From contig NZ_BDBK01000017.1 of the NCBI RefSeq assembly GCF_001612945.1, positions 124,001-188,000 on the forward strand: a DNA stretch of 64,000 bases, given 5' to 3'. The translations under genes and the position numbers were made by a program. Shown one piece after another: positions 52,396 to 61,262 of this stretch (the first letter of the stretch is position 1; each line of letters begins with the position of its first letter). The stretch comes from Nocardia inohanensis NBRC 100128 (GTDB lineage: Bacteria; Actinomycetota; Actinomycetes; Mycobacteriales; Mycobacteriaceae). The notes below the pieces were generated by a model. That model saw only the letters and a program-made list of their open reading frames with translations, made no database searches and was not told the DNA's origin.

Positions 52396-54432
52396 ATGCG
52401 ATTGATGAAGGTCGGCCGCCGCGCGGCCGGAGCGCTGGCGGCCTGCGCGGCCGCCGCCGTCGTGGGCGGACTGCTCAGCCCGGTCACCGCGGCCACGGAA
52501 CCGGATGCGGGCGGGCCGGGCGCGGCCTGGACCGCCACCCAGGACGCCGCGCCGCAGTATCCGGGCGTGCACATCGACTGGGACGTGCCGATCACCATGA
52601 GTGACGGAACCGTATTGAAGGCCAACGTCTATCGGCCGATGGACGGCGCGGGCAATATCGTCGACGCCCCGTTGCCGACCATCGTCAACCTCACGCCGTA
52701 CACGAAACTCATGTCCATGATCGCGGATTCGGCGCTGTCGATCCCCGGTCTGGAGAGCGTGCTCAATGGCTTCCTCTCCGGATTCGACCTGTCCGCCTAC
52801 GGTTTGGGCGGGCTCACCGAACTCACCAAGGCGCTGCCCGGCGGCGCCGCGCGGCTCTTCACCGCCGACCGCAAACTGGTGCAGAGCGGTTACACCCAGG
52901 TCGTGGTGGATGTGCGCGGAACCGGCTTCTCCGAAGGGGTTTGGCAGGTCTTCCAGGAGCGCGAACAGCTCGACAGCGTCGAGGTGATCGACTGGGCGAG
53001 CAAGCAGTCGTGGTCGGACGGCAAGATCGGCATGAGCGGCATCTCGTACTCCGCCATCAACCAGGTGCACGCCGCCGAACACCAGCCCGCGGCCTTGAAG
53101 GCCATCTTCCCGGTCGAGCCGGGCAGCGATCTGGTGCGCGATGTGCTGGCCACCGGCGGCGCGCTCGGATTCGGCTTCATTCCGCCGTGGCTGCTCGGCG
53201 TGAACAGCCTGAAATGGATCCCGGATCTGACCGCGATCTTCTCCGGTCAGTTCGACTGGCAGTGGCTGGCCGACCGGCTCCAGAGCCCGATGACCTTCTT
53301 CGACTACGTGATTCAGGCGCTGACCATCAATTCGGTGCCGGAGATCCCGGACAATCTGAAGCAGCTGCTGGAGACCGACAGCTCGCTGCGCACCGCCTGG
53401 CTCGGGCATCCGGACCGGGTGCGGGTGCCCACCTTCGTGGTCGGCGGCTGGCACGACATCTTCACCTACTCCGAACCGCGCATCTACAACGCGATCGATC
53501 TGCCGCCCGGGCAGAAGCAGCTGATCATGGGCGACACCTACCACGTCAATCCGGGTAGCGGCTTCGGCTCGCCCGGTCTGCCGCCGCGCCTGGATGTATT
53601 GCAGCGCGCGTGGTTCGACAAGTGGCTCAAGGGCATCGACAACGGTATCGACGGGTACGGCCCCGTCACGCTGTACCAGCAGGGCGGCGGCTGGACCAGC
53701 GGCGGCGAATTCCCGCGCGCCGACGTGGATTACCGGCGCATGTACCTCTCGGCCGCACCCAGCGGCACCACCTCGACCAGCCTGCACGACGGCAGCCTGA
53801 GCGCGGAACCCGGTGCGGCGGAGCGGCTTACGGTGAGCCCGGGCATCGTGAGCCTGTGCTCGCGGGACAGCGCGCAGATCACCGCGGGCGTGACGGCGCT
53901 GCTGGATGCCTGCGCCAAGGACGCGCGGCCGATGGAGCTGAACGGGCTCACCTTCACCAGTGCGCCGGTGAGCGAGGCGACCCTGATCTCCGGCGCGGTG
54001 AACCTGCACCTGAACACGGTGCTGGACGCCACCGACGGCTACTGGACCGCCACCCTCAATGATGTTGCGCCGGACGGCAAGTCGACCGTGCTCACCTCGG
54101 GCCAGCTGACCGCGTCGCTACGCAAGGTGGACGAGTCCCGGGCAACTCGCTCGGCGAACGGCGACTACACCGACCCCTACCCGTACCTGACCCTCGACGA
54201 TCGCGAGCCGCTGGTCCCAGGTCAGCCGACCCAGCTCGATCTCGGCCTGACCGCGACCGACGCCGTCCTGCAACCGGGCCACCGGCTGCGGGTGGACGTG
54301 TTCGCCTTCAACTTCCCGCGCGGCTTGCCGCTGCGCCCGCTGTTGAACGAGAGCGGACTGCGGCCACAGCACATCGAACTCGATCCGAACGCGCCGAGCT
54401 GGGTCAACGTTCCGATCAGTCGCGAGTTGTAA
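52396..54432 (+). CDS. Exported CocE/NonD-family hydrolase (X-Pro dipeptidyl-peptidase-like)
   Basis: The 678-aa protein starts with a signal peptide (RRAAGALAACAAAAVVGGLL). The alpha/beta hydrolase has a Ser in KIGMSGISYSA, an Asp in FVVGGWHDIFTYS and a His in MGDTYHVNPG, followed by the C-terminal jelly-roll domain (LHLNTVLDATDGYWTATL, LRVDVFAFNFPR) that defines the CocE/NonD group, which hydrolyses esters and acyl-amide bonds. An insertion of about 60 residues (LSIPGLESVLNGFLSGFDL) lies before the nucleophile. ATG 52396 is chosen for signal-peptide length. The 3' end overlaps the convergent MarR gene by 17 nt. Confidence 0.88.
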   Translation: MRLMKVGRRAAGALAACAAAAVVGGLLSPVTAATEPDAGGPGAAWTATQDAAPQYPGVHIDWDVPITMSDGTVLKANVYRPMDGAGNIVDAPLPTIVNLTPYTKLMSMIADSALSIPGLESVLNGFLSGFDLSAYGLGGLTELTKALPGGAARLFTADRKLVQSGYTQVVVDVRGTGFSEGVWQVFQEREQLDSVEVIDWASKQSWSDGKIGMSGISYSAINQVHAAEHQPAALKAIFPVEPGSDLVRDVLATGGALGFGFIPPWLLGVNSLKWIPDLTAIFSGQFDWQWLADRLQSPMTFFDYVIQALTINSVPEIPDNLKQLLETDSSLRTAWLGHPDRVRVPTFVVGGWHDIFTYSEPRIYNAIDLPPGQKQLIMGDTYHVNPGSGFGSPGLPPRLDVLQRAWFDKWLKGIDNGIDGYGPVTLYQQGGGWTSGGEFPRADVDYRRMYLSAAPSGTTSTSLHDGSLSAEPGAAERLTVSPGIVSLCSRDSAQITAGVTALLDACAKDARPMELNGLTFTSAPVSEATLISGAVNLHLNTVLDATDGYWTATLNDVAPDGKSTVLTSGQLTASLRKVDESRATRSANGDYTDPYPYLTLDDREPLVPGQPTQLDLGLTATDAVLQPGHRLRVDVFAFNFPRGLPLRPLLNESGLRPQHIELDPNAPSWVNVPISREL

Positions 54433-54883
54433 GCGGTAAGGCGGTGGGGGAGAGCACTTTTCGCAGTGCCGCACCCACCGCATCCAGTTCGGCGTCGTCG
54501 AGACCGCCGGCGAACCGGTTTTGGATTCCGGCCAGATAGTGCGGGGCGGCTGCGCGAAAGCGTTGCCGCCCTTCGGCTGTGATGGCGACGAACGCCGAAC
54601 GGCCGTCCTCCGGGTTGGATTCGCGCCGCACCAGCCCGTGCGATTCCATCTCGGTCACCAAGCGGCTCACCCGCGTCCGGCTGAGCACTACGCGCTCGCC
54701 GAGATCGCTCATCCGCAATCGCGTCGGGCCGTCGAGTTCCAGAAGTACGTCGTACCAGCTCAGTGGTAGTCCGGTGGCGCGGCGCAACTCGGCGTCGAGT
54801 TCGGGCACCAACTTGGCATGCACCTGGAGGAGCGCGGCCCAGGCGCCGAGGGCCGGGTGGCGGCGGTCGGGGGAGTTCGGCAC
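54416..54883 (-). CDS. MarR-family transcriptional regulator
   Basis: A 155-aa protein with LPLSWYDVLLELDGPTRLRM, the HTH LGERVVLSRTRVSRLVTEME and the wing PEDGRSAFVAITAEGR. It is divergent from the rhodanese gene across 83 bp containing repeated CGCACATAA elements, so it likely controls that gene and itself. The stop lies within the end of the convergent CocE/NonD gene. Confidence 0.88.
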   Translation of the reverse strand: MPNSPDRRHPALGAWAALLQVHAKLVPELDAELRRATGLPLSWYDVLLELDGPTRLRMSDLGERVVLSRTRVSRLVTEMESHGLVRRESNPEDGRSAFVAITAEGRQRFRAAAPHYLAGIQNRFAGGLDDAELDAVGAALRKVLSPTALPLTTRD

Positions 54884-54903
54884 CGGATCAGCCTAACCCA
54901 TTG

Positions 54904-54942
54904 CGTGCGCGCGCACATAAGTAGTAGCGTGCACACGCACAT
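54904..54942. promoter_or_regulatory. Candidate MarR operator region
   Basis: Two related elements ending in CGCACATAA, at 54904-54918 (containing the palindrome GTGCGCGCAC) and 54926-54942, between the MarR and rhodanese starts. Confidence 0.5.
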
Positions 54943-54966
54943 AAAATTCACCGGAAGGGAAAACCC

Positions 54967-55290
54967 ATGACCGCGTTGATCACTCGTGAGGAACTCGCCA
55001 AGGAGATCGAGGCCGGGACCGTGATCGTGCTCGATGCCCTGGGCGGCGAGTACTACGCCAAGGCGCACCTGCCGGGCGCGCTGCCGCTGGTCGAAGCCGA
55101 CGTGGACGCGCAGGCGCCGACCCTGCTGCCCGACCTCGACGCCGCCATCGTCACCTACTGCTCCGATGTCTCCTGCCCGAACAGCCAGCAGGTGGCCGGC
55201 CGGCTGGAACGGCTGGGCTACACCAACGTTCGCAAGTACCGGGAGGGCATCCGGGACTGGTCCGAGGCGGGGCTGCCGATCGAGCCCTGA
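54967..55290 (+). CDS. Rhodanese-domain protein
   Basis: A single-domain 107-aa rhodanese: VIVLDALGGEYYAKAHLPGA, then YCSDVSCPNSQQVAGRL, where the first Cys of the loop CSDVSC is the sulfur-accepting residue, then EGIRDWSEAGLPIE. It may carry persulfide for detoxification or sulfur transfer. GGAAGGG upstream is the ribosome binding site. Probably controlled by the divergent MarR protein. Its stop directly adjoins the convergent amidase gene. Confidence 0.9.
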   Translation: MTALITREELAKEIEAGTVIVLDALGGEYYAKAHLPGALPLVEADVDAQAPTLLPDLDAAIVTYCSDVSCPNSQQVAGRLERLGYTNVRKYREGIRDWSEAGLPIEP

Positions 55291-56685
55291 TCAGGCGAGT
55301 GCGGGGAACGGGCGGGCGCGCTCCAGTTGGGCGGCGACCGGGAGGATGGTGGTTTCGCCGTTCGCCGGGGCGATCAGTTGTACCGACAGGGGGAGGCCGT
55401 CCGTGCCCAGGCCGGCGGGGATCGAGGCGGCGGGCTGGCCGGTGACGTTCCAGAAGCTGGTGTAGGCGATCATCGGCATGGAGGCCCGCAGGGCGCGGAC
55501 GGTGCCGGCGCCGTCGAGCACGCCCAGGCGGGGCGGGCGGATGGCGATGGTCGGGGTGAGCAGTAGGTCGAAGTCGCGGAAGATGTCATCGGCGGTGCGC
55601 GCCAAGGCTTCCCCGCGCTCGATGGCCCATTCGATCACCGGTTGCCGCGCCCACGCGCCGAGGCGGACGGTTTCGCGGGTGCGGCGTTCCAGCAACGCCG
55701 GATCGTCGACCGCGGCCGCCTCGGCGCGCACGCCGCCGAAGAACTGCGGGAGGAAGGCCGGGGTGGATTCGGGGAACTTCGGGTCCACCTCGAAGACCGT
55801 ATGGCCGAGGCCGGCAAGCAATTGCGCGGTCTCGCGCACCGCGCGGGCGTGTTCGGGATGCGGTTTGATCAGTGGCGCTTGCGGTTTCACGGTGTAGCCG
55901 ATGCGCAGCGGGCCCGGCTCGCGGGCGGCCGCCGCGGTGAAGGACATGACCGGGTCCGGGGCCCGGAACCGATCCGCCGGATCGTCGCCGCGGATCGCGT
56001 CGTAGACGAGGGCGGAATCGCGCACATTGCGGGTCAGCGGGCCGGCGACGCCCAGCGCCCACCACAGATGGGTATTGGGGGCCACCGGCACCCGCCCGCG
56101 CTGCGGCTTCAACCCGAACAATCCACAGCAGGCCGCCGGAATCCGGATGGACCCGCCGCCGTCCCCGCCCAGCGCGGCCGGCACCAGCCCGGCCGCCACC
56201 GCCGCGGCCGAACCGCCACTGGATCCACCGGTGCTGAACTCCCGATTCCACGGATTCCGTGTCACCCCGAAGGTGCTCGACTCCGTGTACGGCCACTGCC
56301 CGAACTCCGGCATGGCCGTCTTCCCCACGATCACCGCCCCCGCCGCGCGCAGTCGCCGCACCACTTCCGCATCCGCCGCCACCGGCCTCCGATTGGCCCG
56401 CGTCCCGAAGCTGGTGACCTCCCCGCCCACATCGATCTCGTCCTTGACCGCGATCGGAATCCCGTGCAGCGGGCCGAGTTCCGCCCCCGCCGCCCGCTCC
56501 TTGTCCCGCTCGGCGGCCTCGGCCCGGGCCCGCTCGTGCAGCACCCGCGTGAAGGCCCCGAGGTCCGCCCGCTCCTCGATCCGCGTCAGCGTCGCCTCGA
56601 TCAGCTCCGAAACCGAGACGGCCCCGCTGTCGAGCGCTTCCAGCTGCTGCGTGATGTCGGCGGACGTGACTTCGTTAGTGCCCAT
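55291..56685 (-). CDS. Amidase-signature family enzyme
   Basis: The 464-aa protein has the Ser-Ser-Lys triad: Lys in IPIAVKDEID, the Gly/Ser-rich STGGSSGGSAAAVAAGLVP with the cis-Ser, and GGDGGGSIRIPAACCGLFGL with the nucleophile Ser. Such cytosolic enzymes hydrolyse aliphatic or aryl amides. ATG 56685 is only a few nt after GGAAG, so the start may need checking. It lies divergent from the esterase gene at 56771. Confidence 0.9.
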   Translation of the reverse strand: MGTNEVTSADITQQLEALDSGAVSVSELIEATLTRIEERADLGAFTRVLHERARAEAAERDKERAAGAELGPLHGIPIAVKDEIDVGGEVTSFGTRANRRPVAADAEVVRRLRAAGAVIVGKTAMPEFGQWPYTESSTFGVTRNPWNREFSTGGSSGGSAAAVAAGLVPAALGGDGGGSIRIPAACCGLFGLKPQRGRVPVAPNTHLWWALGVAGPLTRNVRDSALVYDAIRGDDPADRFRAPDPVMSFTAAAAREPGPLRIGYTVKPQAPLIKPHPEHARAVRETAQLLAGLGHTVFEVDPKFPESTPAFLPQFFGGVRAEAAAVDDPALLERRTRETVRLGAWARQPVIEWAIERGEALARTADDIFRDFDLLLTPTIAIRPPRLGVLDGAGTVRALRASMPMIAYTSFWNVTGQPAASIPAGLGTDGLPLSVQLIAPANGETTILPVAAQLERARPFPALA

Positions 56686-56770
56686 ACTTCCGAATTCTGG
56701 CAGCAACCGGCTCCCATGTCGCCACACCCTTCGGTGCTGAAAACGCCCCCTCGTTGCCTACTGTGGGTGG

Positions 56771-57697
56771 ATGAGTTCCGCAGCGGCCGATCGGCCGAGT
56801 TTCGCCAGCGCACGAGCCATTCCCGGATTGCTGCGGTTGATGCGGGTCAATCGGAAATATCTGCACGCGGAGCCGGCGCGGGAACATCTGCGGGAGCGGA
56901 GTCTGCGGCCGCTGGCGTACGGTCCGCCCCGGCGACTGCGGTCGGATGTCGAGATCGAGGTGCGGAGGCGCGCGGGGTGGCCGATCTATACGCTCACGCC
57001 GAAGCGCGGGCGGGTGCGCGGTGCGGTGGTGTACACGCACGGCGGCGGCTGGGTGAACGAGATCTCCAAGCAGCACTGGGGAGTGTGCGCGGATATCGCG
57101 GCGGAGGCGGGGCTGGCGGTGACGGTGCCGATCTATCCGCTGGTGCCGTTCGCCACCGCATCGCAGGTGGTGCCGGTGGTCGCCGAGATCGCGCTCGAGC
57201 AGCGGACGGAGTACGGAAACGTCTGTCTGGCAGGTGATTCCGCCGGTGGTCAGATCGCGCTGTCGGCGGCGGTGCTGCTGCGCGACCAGTACGGGGTGAC
57301 GCTGCCGCGCACGGTGTTGATCGCGCCCGCGCTGGATCTGTCGATGAACAATCCGGAGATCGATATCGTGCTGCCCACCGATCCGTGGTTGGGGCGCAAG
57401 GGGATTCAGGTTTTCATCGAGTACTGGCGCGGTGAGCTGCCGCTCGACGATCCGCGGGTGAGCCCGTTGTGCGCGGAGTTGGGCGGGCTCGGCCCGTTGA
57501 CGATCTTCTGCGGGTCGCGGGACATCGTCTATCCCGACACCAAGCTGCTGGTGGAGAAGGCGCGCGGGGCGGGGGTCGAGGTGGAATTCCATGACGGCGT
57601 GGGTTTGGTGCACGTGTACCCACTGACGCCGACTCCGGAGGGGAAAGCCGCACGGAAGGTTATTTTCGCGCGCCTGGCCAGCGCGTTCAATCAATGA
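56771..57697 (+). CDS. Alpha/beta hydrolase of the hormone-sensitive-lipase group
   Basis: A 308-aa esterase with the oxyanion motif YTHGGGW, the nucleophile elbow LAGDSAGGQIALSAA (Ser), an Asp in GSRDIVYPD and a His in GLVHVYPL. These are the features of the HSL/bHSL family acting on short-chain esters. The end of the gene lies inside a 17-bp palindrome, and the TetR gene follows 36 bp later, so it may be part of the TetR-OYE transcript or under its control. Confidence 0.88.
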   Translation: MSSAAADRPSFASARAIPGLLRLMRVNRKYLHAEPAREHLRERSLRPLAYGPPRRLRSDVEIEVRRRAGWPIYTLTPKRGRVRGAVVYTHGGGWVNEISKQHWGVCADIAAEAGLAVTVPIYPLVPFATASQVVPVVAEIALEQRTEYGNVCLAGDSAGGQIALSAAVLLRDQYGVTLPRTVLIAPALDLSMNNPEIDIVLPTDPWLGRKGIQVFIEYWRGELPLDDPRVSPLCAELGGLGPLTIFCGSRDIVYPDTKLLVEKARGAGVEVEFHDGVGLVHVYPLTPTPEGKAARKVIFARLASAFNQ

Positions 57698-57724
57698 TTG
57701 AAATACTGTTTGAAACCTGTTTCA
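57686..57724. promoter_or_regulatory. Two palindromes before the TetR gene
   Basis: TTCAATCA-A-TGATTGAA (57686-57702, perfect 8-bp arms, spans the esterase stop codon) and TGAAAC-CT-GTTTCA (57711-57724, perfect 6-bp arms). Probable operators of the TetR protein that starts at 57734. Confidence 0.65.
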
Positions 57725-57733
57725 CTACTCGGC

Positions 57734-58318
57734 ATGGTCGAGAAGGTCGCCGCGGGCACCCGCGAACGGTTGCTGGCCGCCGCTGAGCGCTTACTGCTCA
57801 CCGAGCCGTACGACGAGGTGTCGGTGCGCGGCATCTGCACCGCGGCCGGGGCGAATCCGGCTGCCGTGCACTACCACTTCGGGTCCAAGGAGGCCCTGGT
57901 CGGCGCGCTCATCGAGGACCGGCTGGGCCCGCTGTGGGCCGACCGGCTCACCGCTGTGACCGCCGCGCACGCCGACTCGCCGGCCGCCGTGCCCGCCGTG
58001 GTGGACGCGGTACTCGCGCCGTTCGTGGAGCTGGCCGCGGATCCGGTCGGCCGCCTGCATCTGCGGCTGCTGGCCCGCTTCGTCATGCGGCGGCAGCTCA
58101 CCGCATGGAAGCTGCCCTGGTTCCGGATGGATTCCTGGGTCGGCCTACTGCCCGAGCTGGCCGAGCTGGAGGCACGCCGCCGCTGGATGCTGGCCTTCGA
58201 CCTGATCATCACGCAGTTCGGCAGCACCGGGGACCGGGAGCTGTCCGAACGAGCGGTGGCCACCCTGCGGAATTTCGTGGTGGCCGGATTGACCGCGCCG
58301 ACAGGAGAACCACAGTGA
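57734..58318 (+). CDS. TetR-family transcriptional regulator
   Basis: A 194-aa protein with the HTH GTRERLLAAAERLLLTEPYD, VRGICTAAGANPAAVHYHFG and a helical C-terminal domain. ATG 57734 follows two palindromes. Its stop overlaps the GTG start of the flavin oxidoreductase gene, so the two are coupled and the regulator probably senses that enzyme's substrate (an enone or similar). Confidence 0.87.
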   Translation: MVEKVAAGTRERLLAAAERLLLTEPYDEVSVRGICTAAGANPAAVHYHFGSKEALVGALIEDRLGPLWADRLTAVTAAHADSPAAVPAVVDAVLAPFVELAADPVGRLHLRLLARFVMRRQLTAWKLPWFRMDSWVGLLPELAELEARRRWMLAFDLIITQFGSTGDRELSERAVATLRNFVVAGLTAPTGEPQ

Positions 58319-59481
58319 CCGACGTCTTCGCCCCCGCCCAGCTGGGGCCGATCACCTTGCGCAACCGGGTGATCAAGGCCGCCACCTTCGAAGGCCGCAC
58401 GCCCGACGCGCTCGTCACCGACGAGCTCGTCGAATTCCATCGCGAGGTCGCGGCGGGCGGGGTCGGCATGACCACGGTCGCCTACTGCGCCGTGGCCCCC
58501 GGCGGCCGCACCGACCGACATCAGATCTGGATGCGGCCGGAAGCCGTTGCGGGACTGCGTCGATTGACCGATGCGGTGCATGCCGAAGGCGCCGCGGTGA
58601 GTGCGCAGATCGGCCACGCCGGACCGGTCGCCAACGCCGCCTCCAACCGGGTGCCCGCGCTGGCGCCGAGCCCCATGTTCAGCCCGCTCGGCATGCGTTT
58701 CATGAAGGTGCCCGCCGAGTCCGAGATTCCGGAGCTGATCGCCGCGCATGTGAACGCGGCGCGGCTGGCCGAGCAATCCGGCTTCGATGCCGTCGAAATC
58801 CATTTCGGCCACAACTACCTGGTGAGCTCGTTCCTGAGCCCGCTGCTCAATCGTCGCAAGGATCGCTACGGCGGCTCCACCGAGAACCGTGCCCGGCTGG
58901 CCCGCGAAATCGCCCGCGCCGTGCAGGAAGCCGTCGGCGACCGGCTCGCGGTAACCGCCAAACTGAACATGGAGGACGGCCGCCCCGGTGGGCTGACCCT
59001 CCCGGAGTCCCTTCAGATCGCCGCCTGGCTGGAGGCCGACGGCGCGCTCGATGCCCTCGAATTGACCGCGGGCAGCTCGCTGCTCAATCCCATGCTGCTC
59101 TTCCACGGCGACGCCCCGCGCCGCTCCTTCGCCAAAACCCTTCCGGGACCGGCTCGTTGGGGGTTCCGGCTGCTGGGCCGCGCCTTCTTGAAGGAGTACC
59201 CCTACCAGGAGGCGTACCTCCTGGAACGCGCCCGCCAATTCCGCCGCGAGCTGTCCATGCCGCTGATCCTGCTGGGCGGCATCACCAACCACGACACCAT
59301 GTCGACCGCCATGGCGGAGGGTTTCGACTTCGTCGCGATGGGCCGCGCGCTGCTGCGGGAGCCGAATCTGTTGCAGCGCATCCAATCCGACCTCGCGACT
59401 CGCTCGGCCTGCGTGCACTGCAACGAATGCATGCCCACCATCTACACCGGCACCCGCTGCGTACTGCGCCCCGTGCGCTGA
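58315..59481 (+). CDS. Old yellow enzyme family oxidoreductase with a C-terminal Cys cluster
   Basis: A 388-aa FMN-dependent TIM barrel: LGPITLRNRVIKAATFEG, QIGHAGP, FDAVEIHFGHNYLVSSFLSP, NRRKDRYGGSTENRARL, FVAMGRALL. These match the NADH:flavin oxidoreductase family. It ends with CVHCNECMPTIYTGTRC, a C-x2-C-x2-C-x9-C arrangement that resembles the Fe-S site of 2,4-dienoyl-CoA reductases, but the flavin/NADH domain that follows in those enzymes is absent. GTG 58315 overlaps the TetR stop. Confidence 0.88.
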   Translation: MTDVFAPAQLGPITLRNRVIKAATFEGRTPDALVTDELVEFHREVAAGGVGMTTVAYCAVAPGGRTDRHQIWMRPEAVAGLRRLTDAVHAEGAAVSAQIGHAGPVANAASNRVPALAPSPMFSPLGMRFMKVPAESEIPELIAAHVNAARLAEQSGFDAVEIHFGHNYLVSSFLSPLLNRRKDRYGGSTENRARLAREIARAVQEAVGDRLAVTAKLNMEDGRPGGLTLPESLQIAAWLEADGALDALELTAGSSLLNPMLLFHGDAPRRSFAKTLPGPARWGFRLLGRAFLKEYPYQEAYLLERARQFRRELSMPLILLGGITNHDTMSTAMAEGFDFVAMGRALLREPNLLQRIQSDLATRSACVHCNECMPTIYTGTRCVLRPVR

Positions 59482-59488
59482 CCGATCG

Positions 59489-60103
59489 TCAGCGATCGCC
59501 CTGCGCCAGATGGGTTCTGGCCTCGTCGTACCCGGCCGCGGCGGGAGCCTCGGCCGGGCCGTAGATCGCGTGGACGACCCCGGACGGGAAAGGCGTGGCC
59601 GACAGCAGCCGCAGCGGGATCGACTGCCCGTCCTCGAACAGGCGCGCACCCTTGCCCACCGTGAGCGGATGCACCAGCAGGTGCAGTTCGTCGATCAGAC
59701 CCGCCGCCAGCAGCTGCCGCACCACCGACGGTGAACCGCTGATGGCGATACCGGTCTCGCCCGGCTCCCGCTTGAGCGCGTCCACGGCTTCGACCAGATC
59801 GCCCCGCAACTTCTCGGAATTGCGCCAGGTGAAATCCGGATCCTGGTGCGTCACGACGATTTTGCGGGCATCGCCGAGTGCCTTCGCCATCCCGGCATCG
59901 TCGCCGCCGGCGTTCTCACGCTCCGGCCAAGCGCCCGCGAAGCTGTCATAGGTGACCCGGCCGAGGAGCAGGGTGTCGGCTCCGCCGAGCTGGGCGGTCA
60001 CGGCTTCGCCCATGGCGTCGTCGAAGTAGGGGAAATGCCAGTCCTGCGGGTCGGCGACGACGCCGTCGAGGGAGATGAAGAAGCCGGCGGTGAGTTTGCG
60101 CAT
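59489..60103 (-). CDS. DHFR-family (RibD C-terminal-like) reductase
   Basis: The 204-aa protein starts MRKLTAGFFISLDGVVADP, and contains DTLLLGRVTYDSFAGAWP and IAISGSPSVVRQLLAAGLID, then LHLLVHPLTVGKGARLFED: the standard blocks of the dihydrofolate-reductase-like group that uses NADPH. Its true substrate is unknown and it is not the housekeeping folate enzyme. ATG 60103 has CAGGAA about 9 nt upstream. It is convergent with the OYE gene and divergent from an LLM gene. Confidence 0.87.
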   Translation of the reverse strand: MRKLTAGFFISLDGVVADPQDWHFPYFDDAMGEAVTAQLGGADTLLLGRVTYDSFAGAWPERENAGGDDAGMAKALGDARKIVVTHQDPDFTWRNSEKLRGDLVEAVDALKREPGETGIAISGSPSVVRQLLAAGLIDELHLLVHPLTVGKGARLFEDGQSIPLRLLSATPFPSGVVHAIYGPAEAPAAAGYDEARTHLAQGDR

Positions 60104-60245
60104 GACGATGTTCCTGACCTGGGTTGGGTGGATGAATTTCGGTGCGACCACTCGCGTGGTGCGTTCGTAGGTGCAGACGGGAAAGGGTGTGGGAACTCAT
60201 CGGCGGCCCCGGAATCAATTCCGGGTCAGAGCGTTGGGGGTGAGT

Positions 60246-61262
60246 ATGACCTCGCCACTACAGGCTGTGCGCTTCTCCATCCTGGACCGTTCGCGGACCC
60301 GGGCCGGGCAGAGCCATCCGGAGGCATTGCGCGAGACCGTGGAGTTCGCGCGGCTGGCCGAGGAATGGGGATATCACCGGTTCTGGGTGTCGGAGCATCA
60401 CAGTGTGCCGGGAGTGGCGGGGTCCGCGCCGACCGTGCTGGCCGCGGCGGTGGCGGGGGCTACCGCGCGGATTCGGGTCGGGACCGGTGGGGTGATGCTG
60501 CCCAATCATCAGCCGTTGGTGGTGGCCGAGCAGTTCGGGGTGCTGGAGTCGGTGTATCCGGGGCGGATCGATATGGGGTTGGGGCGGTCGGTGGGGTTCA
60601 CCGACGGCGTGCGGCGGGCGCTCGGGCACGGCAAGCAGGATGCCGACGATTTCGACGAGCGGCTGACCGAGCTGCTCGAGTACTTCGAGAGCGGGCGGTA
60701 CGGGGTGCATGCTTGGCCGGGGGAGGGGTTGCGGGTTCCGGCGTTCCTGCTGGCGACCGCCTCCGGGGCGGATCGGGCGGCGCGGTTCGGGCTGCCGTTG
60801 GTGATCGCCGGTATTTCGGGCGAGGATGCCATGGTCGCGGCAATTGCGCGCTACCGCAACGACTTCCGGCCGAGTGCGTGGGGTGTGGAGCCCTACGTGA
60901 TGGTGTCCGCGTCGGCGGTCATCGCCGACAGCCCGGAGGCCGCACACCGGCTACTGCTGCCCGAGGCGTGGGCGGCCGCGTATTCGCGCACCCGCGGCGA
61001 GTTCCCGCCATTGATCGCGCCCGAACAGGTGGAACGCGAGCCCATGACCGAACGGCAGCGCAAGATCTTCGAGGAGTCGCTGCGCGGGCATATTCACGGC
61101 ACCGAAGAGACGGTGCTGCCCGCGTTGGAGGACCTGGTGGCGCGCACCGGTGCGGACGAAATCCTCGTCCACACCAGCACTTACGATCGCGCCGCCAAGC
61201 TGGAGTCACACCGCCGGCTGCTCACCGCAGTGCGGCGCGCGCCCCGGCGGCTTCCAGTTTGA
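60246..61262 (+). CDS. LLM-class flavin-dependent oxidoreductase (MsnO8-like)
   Basis: A 338-aa luciferase-like protein: VRFSILDRSRTRAGQSH, WVSEHHSVPGVAGSAPTVLA, IRVGTGGVMLPNHQPLVVAE, RIDMGLGRSVGF. The SEHH motif and NHxPL are hallmarks of the bacterial luciferase-like monooxygenase subgroup that uses FMN, distinct from the F420 enzyme at 13217. GGGGG before ATG 60246 is the ribosome binding site. Its 3' end overlaps the convergent ribosomal-protein-like gene by 41 nt. Confidence 0.88.
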   Translation: MTSPLQAVRFSILDRSRTRAGQSHPEALRETVEFARLAEEWGYHRFWVSEHHSVPGVAGSAPTVLAAAVAGATARIRVGTGGVMLPNHQPLVVAEQFGVLESVYPGRIDMGLGRSVGFTDGVRRALGHGKQDADDFDERLTELLEYFESGRYGVHAWPGEGLRVPAFLLATASGADRAARFGLPLVIAGISGEDAMVAAIARYRNDFRPSAWGVEPYVMVSASAVIADSPEAAHRLLLPEAWAAAYSRTRGEFPPLIAPEQVEREPMTERQRKIFEESLRGHIHGTEETVLPALEDLVARTGADEILVHTSTYDRAAKLESHRRLLTAVRRAPRRLPV

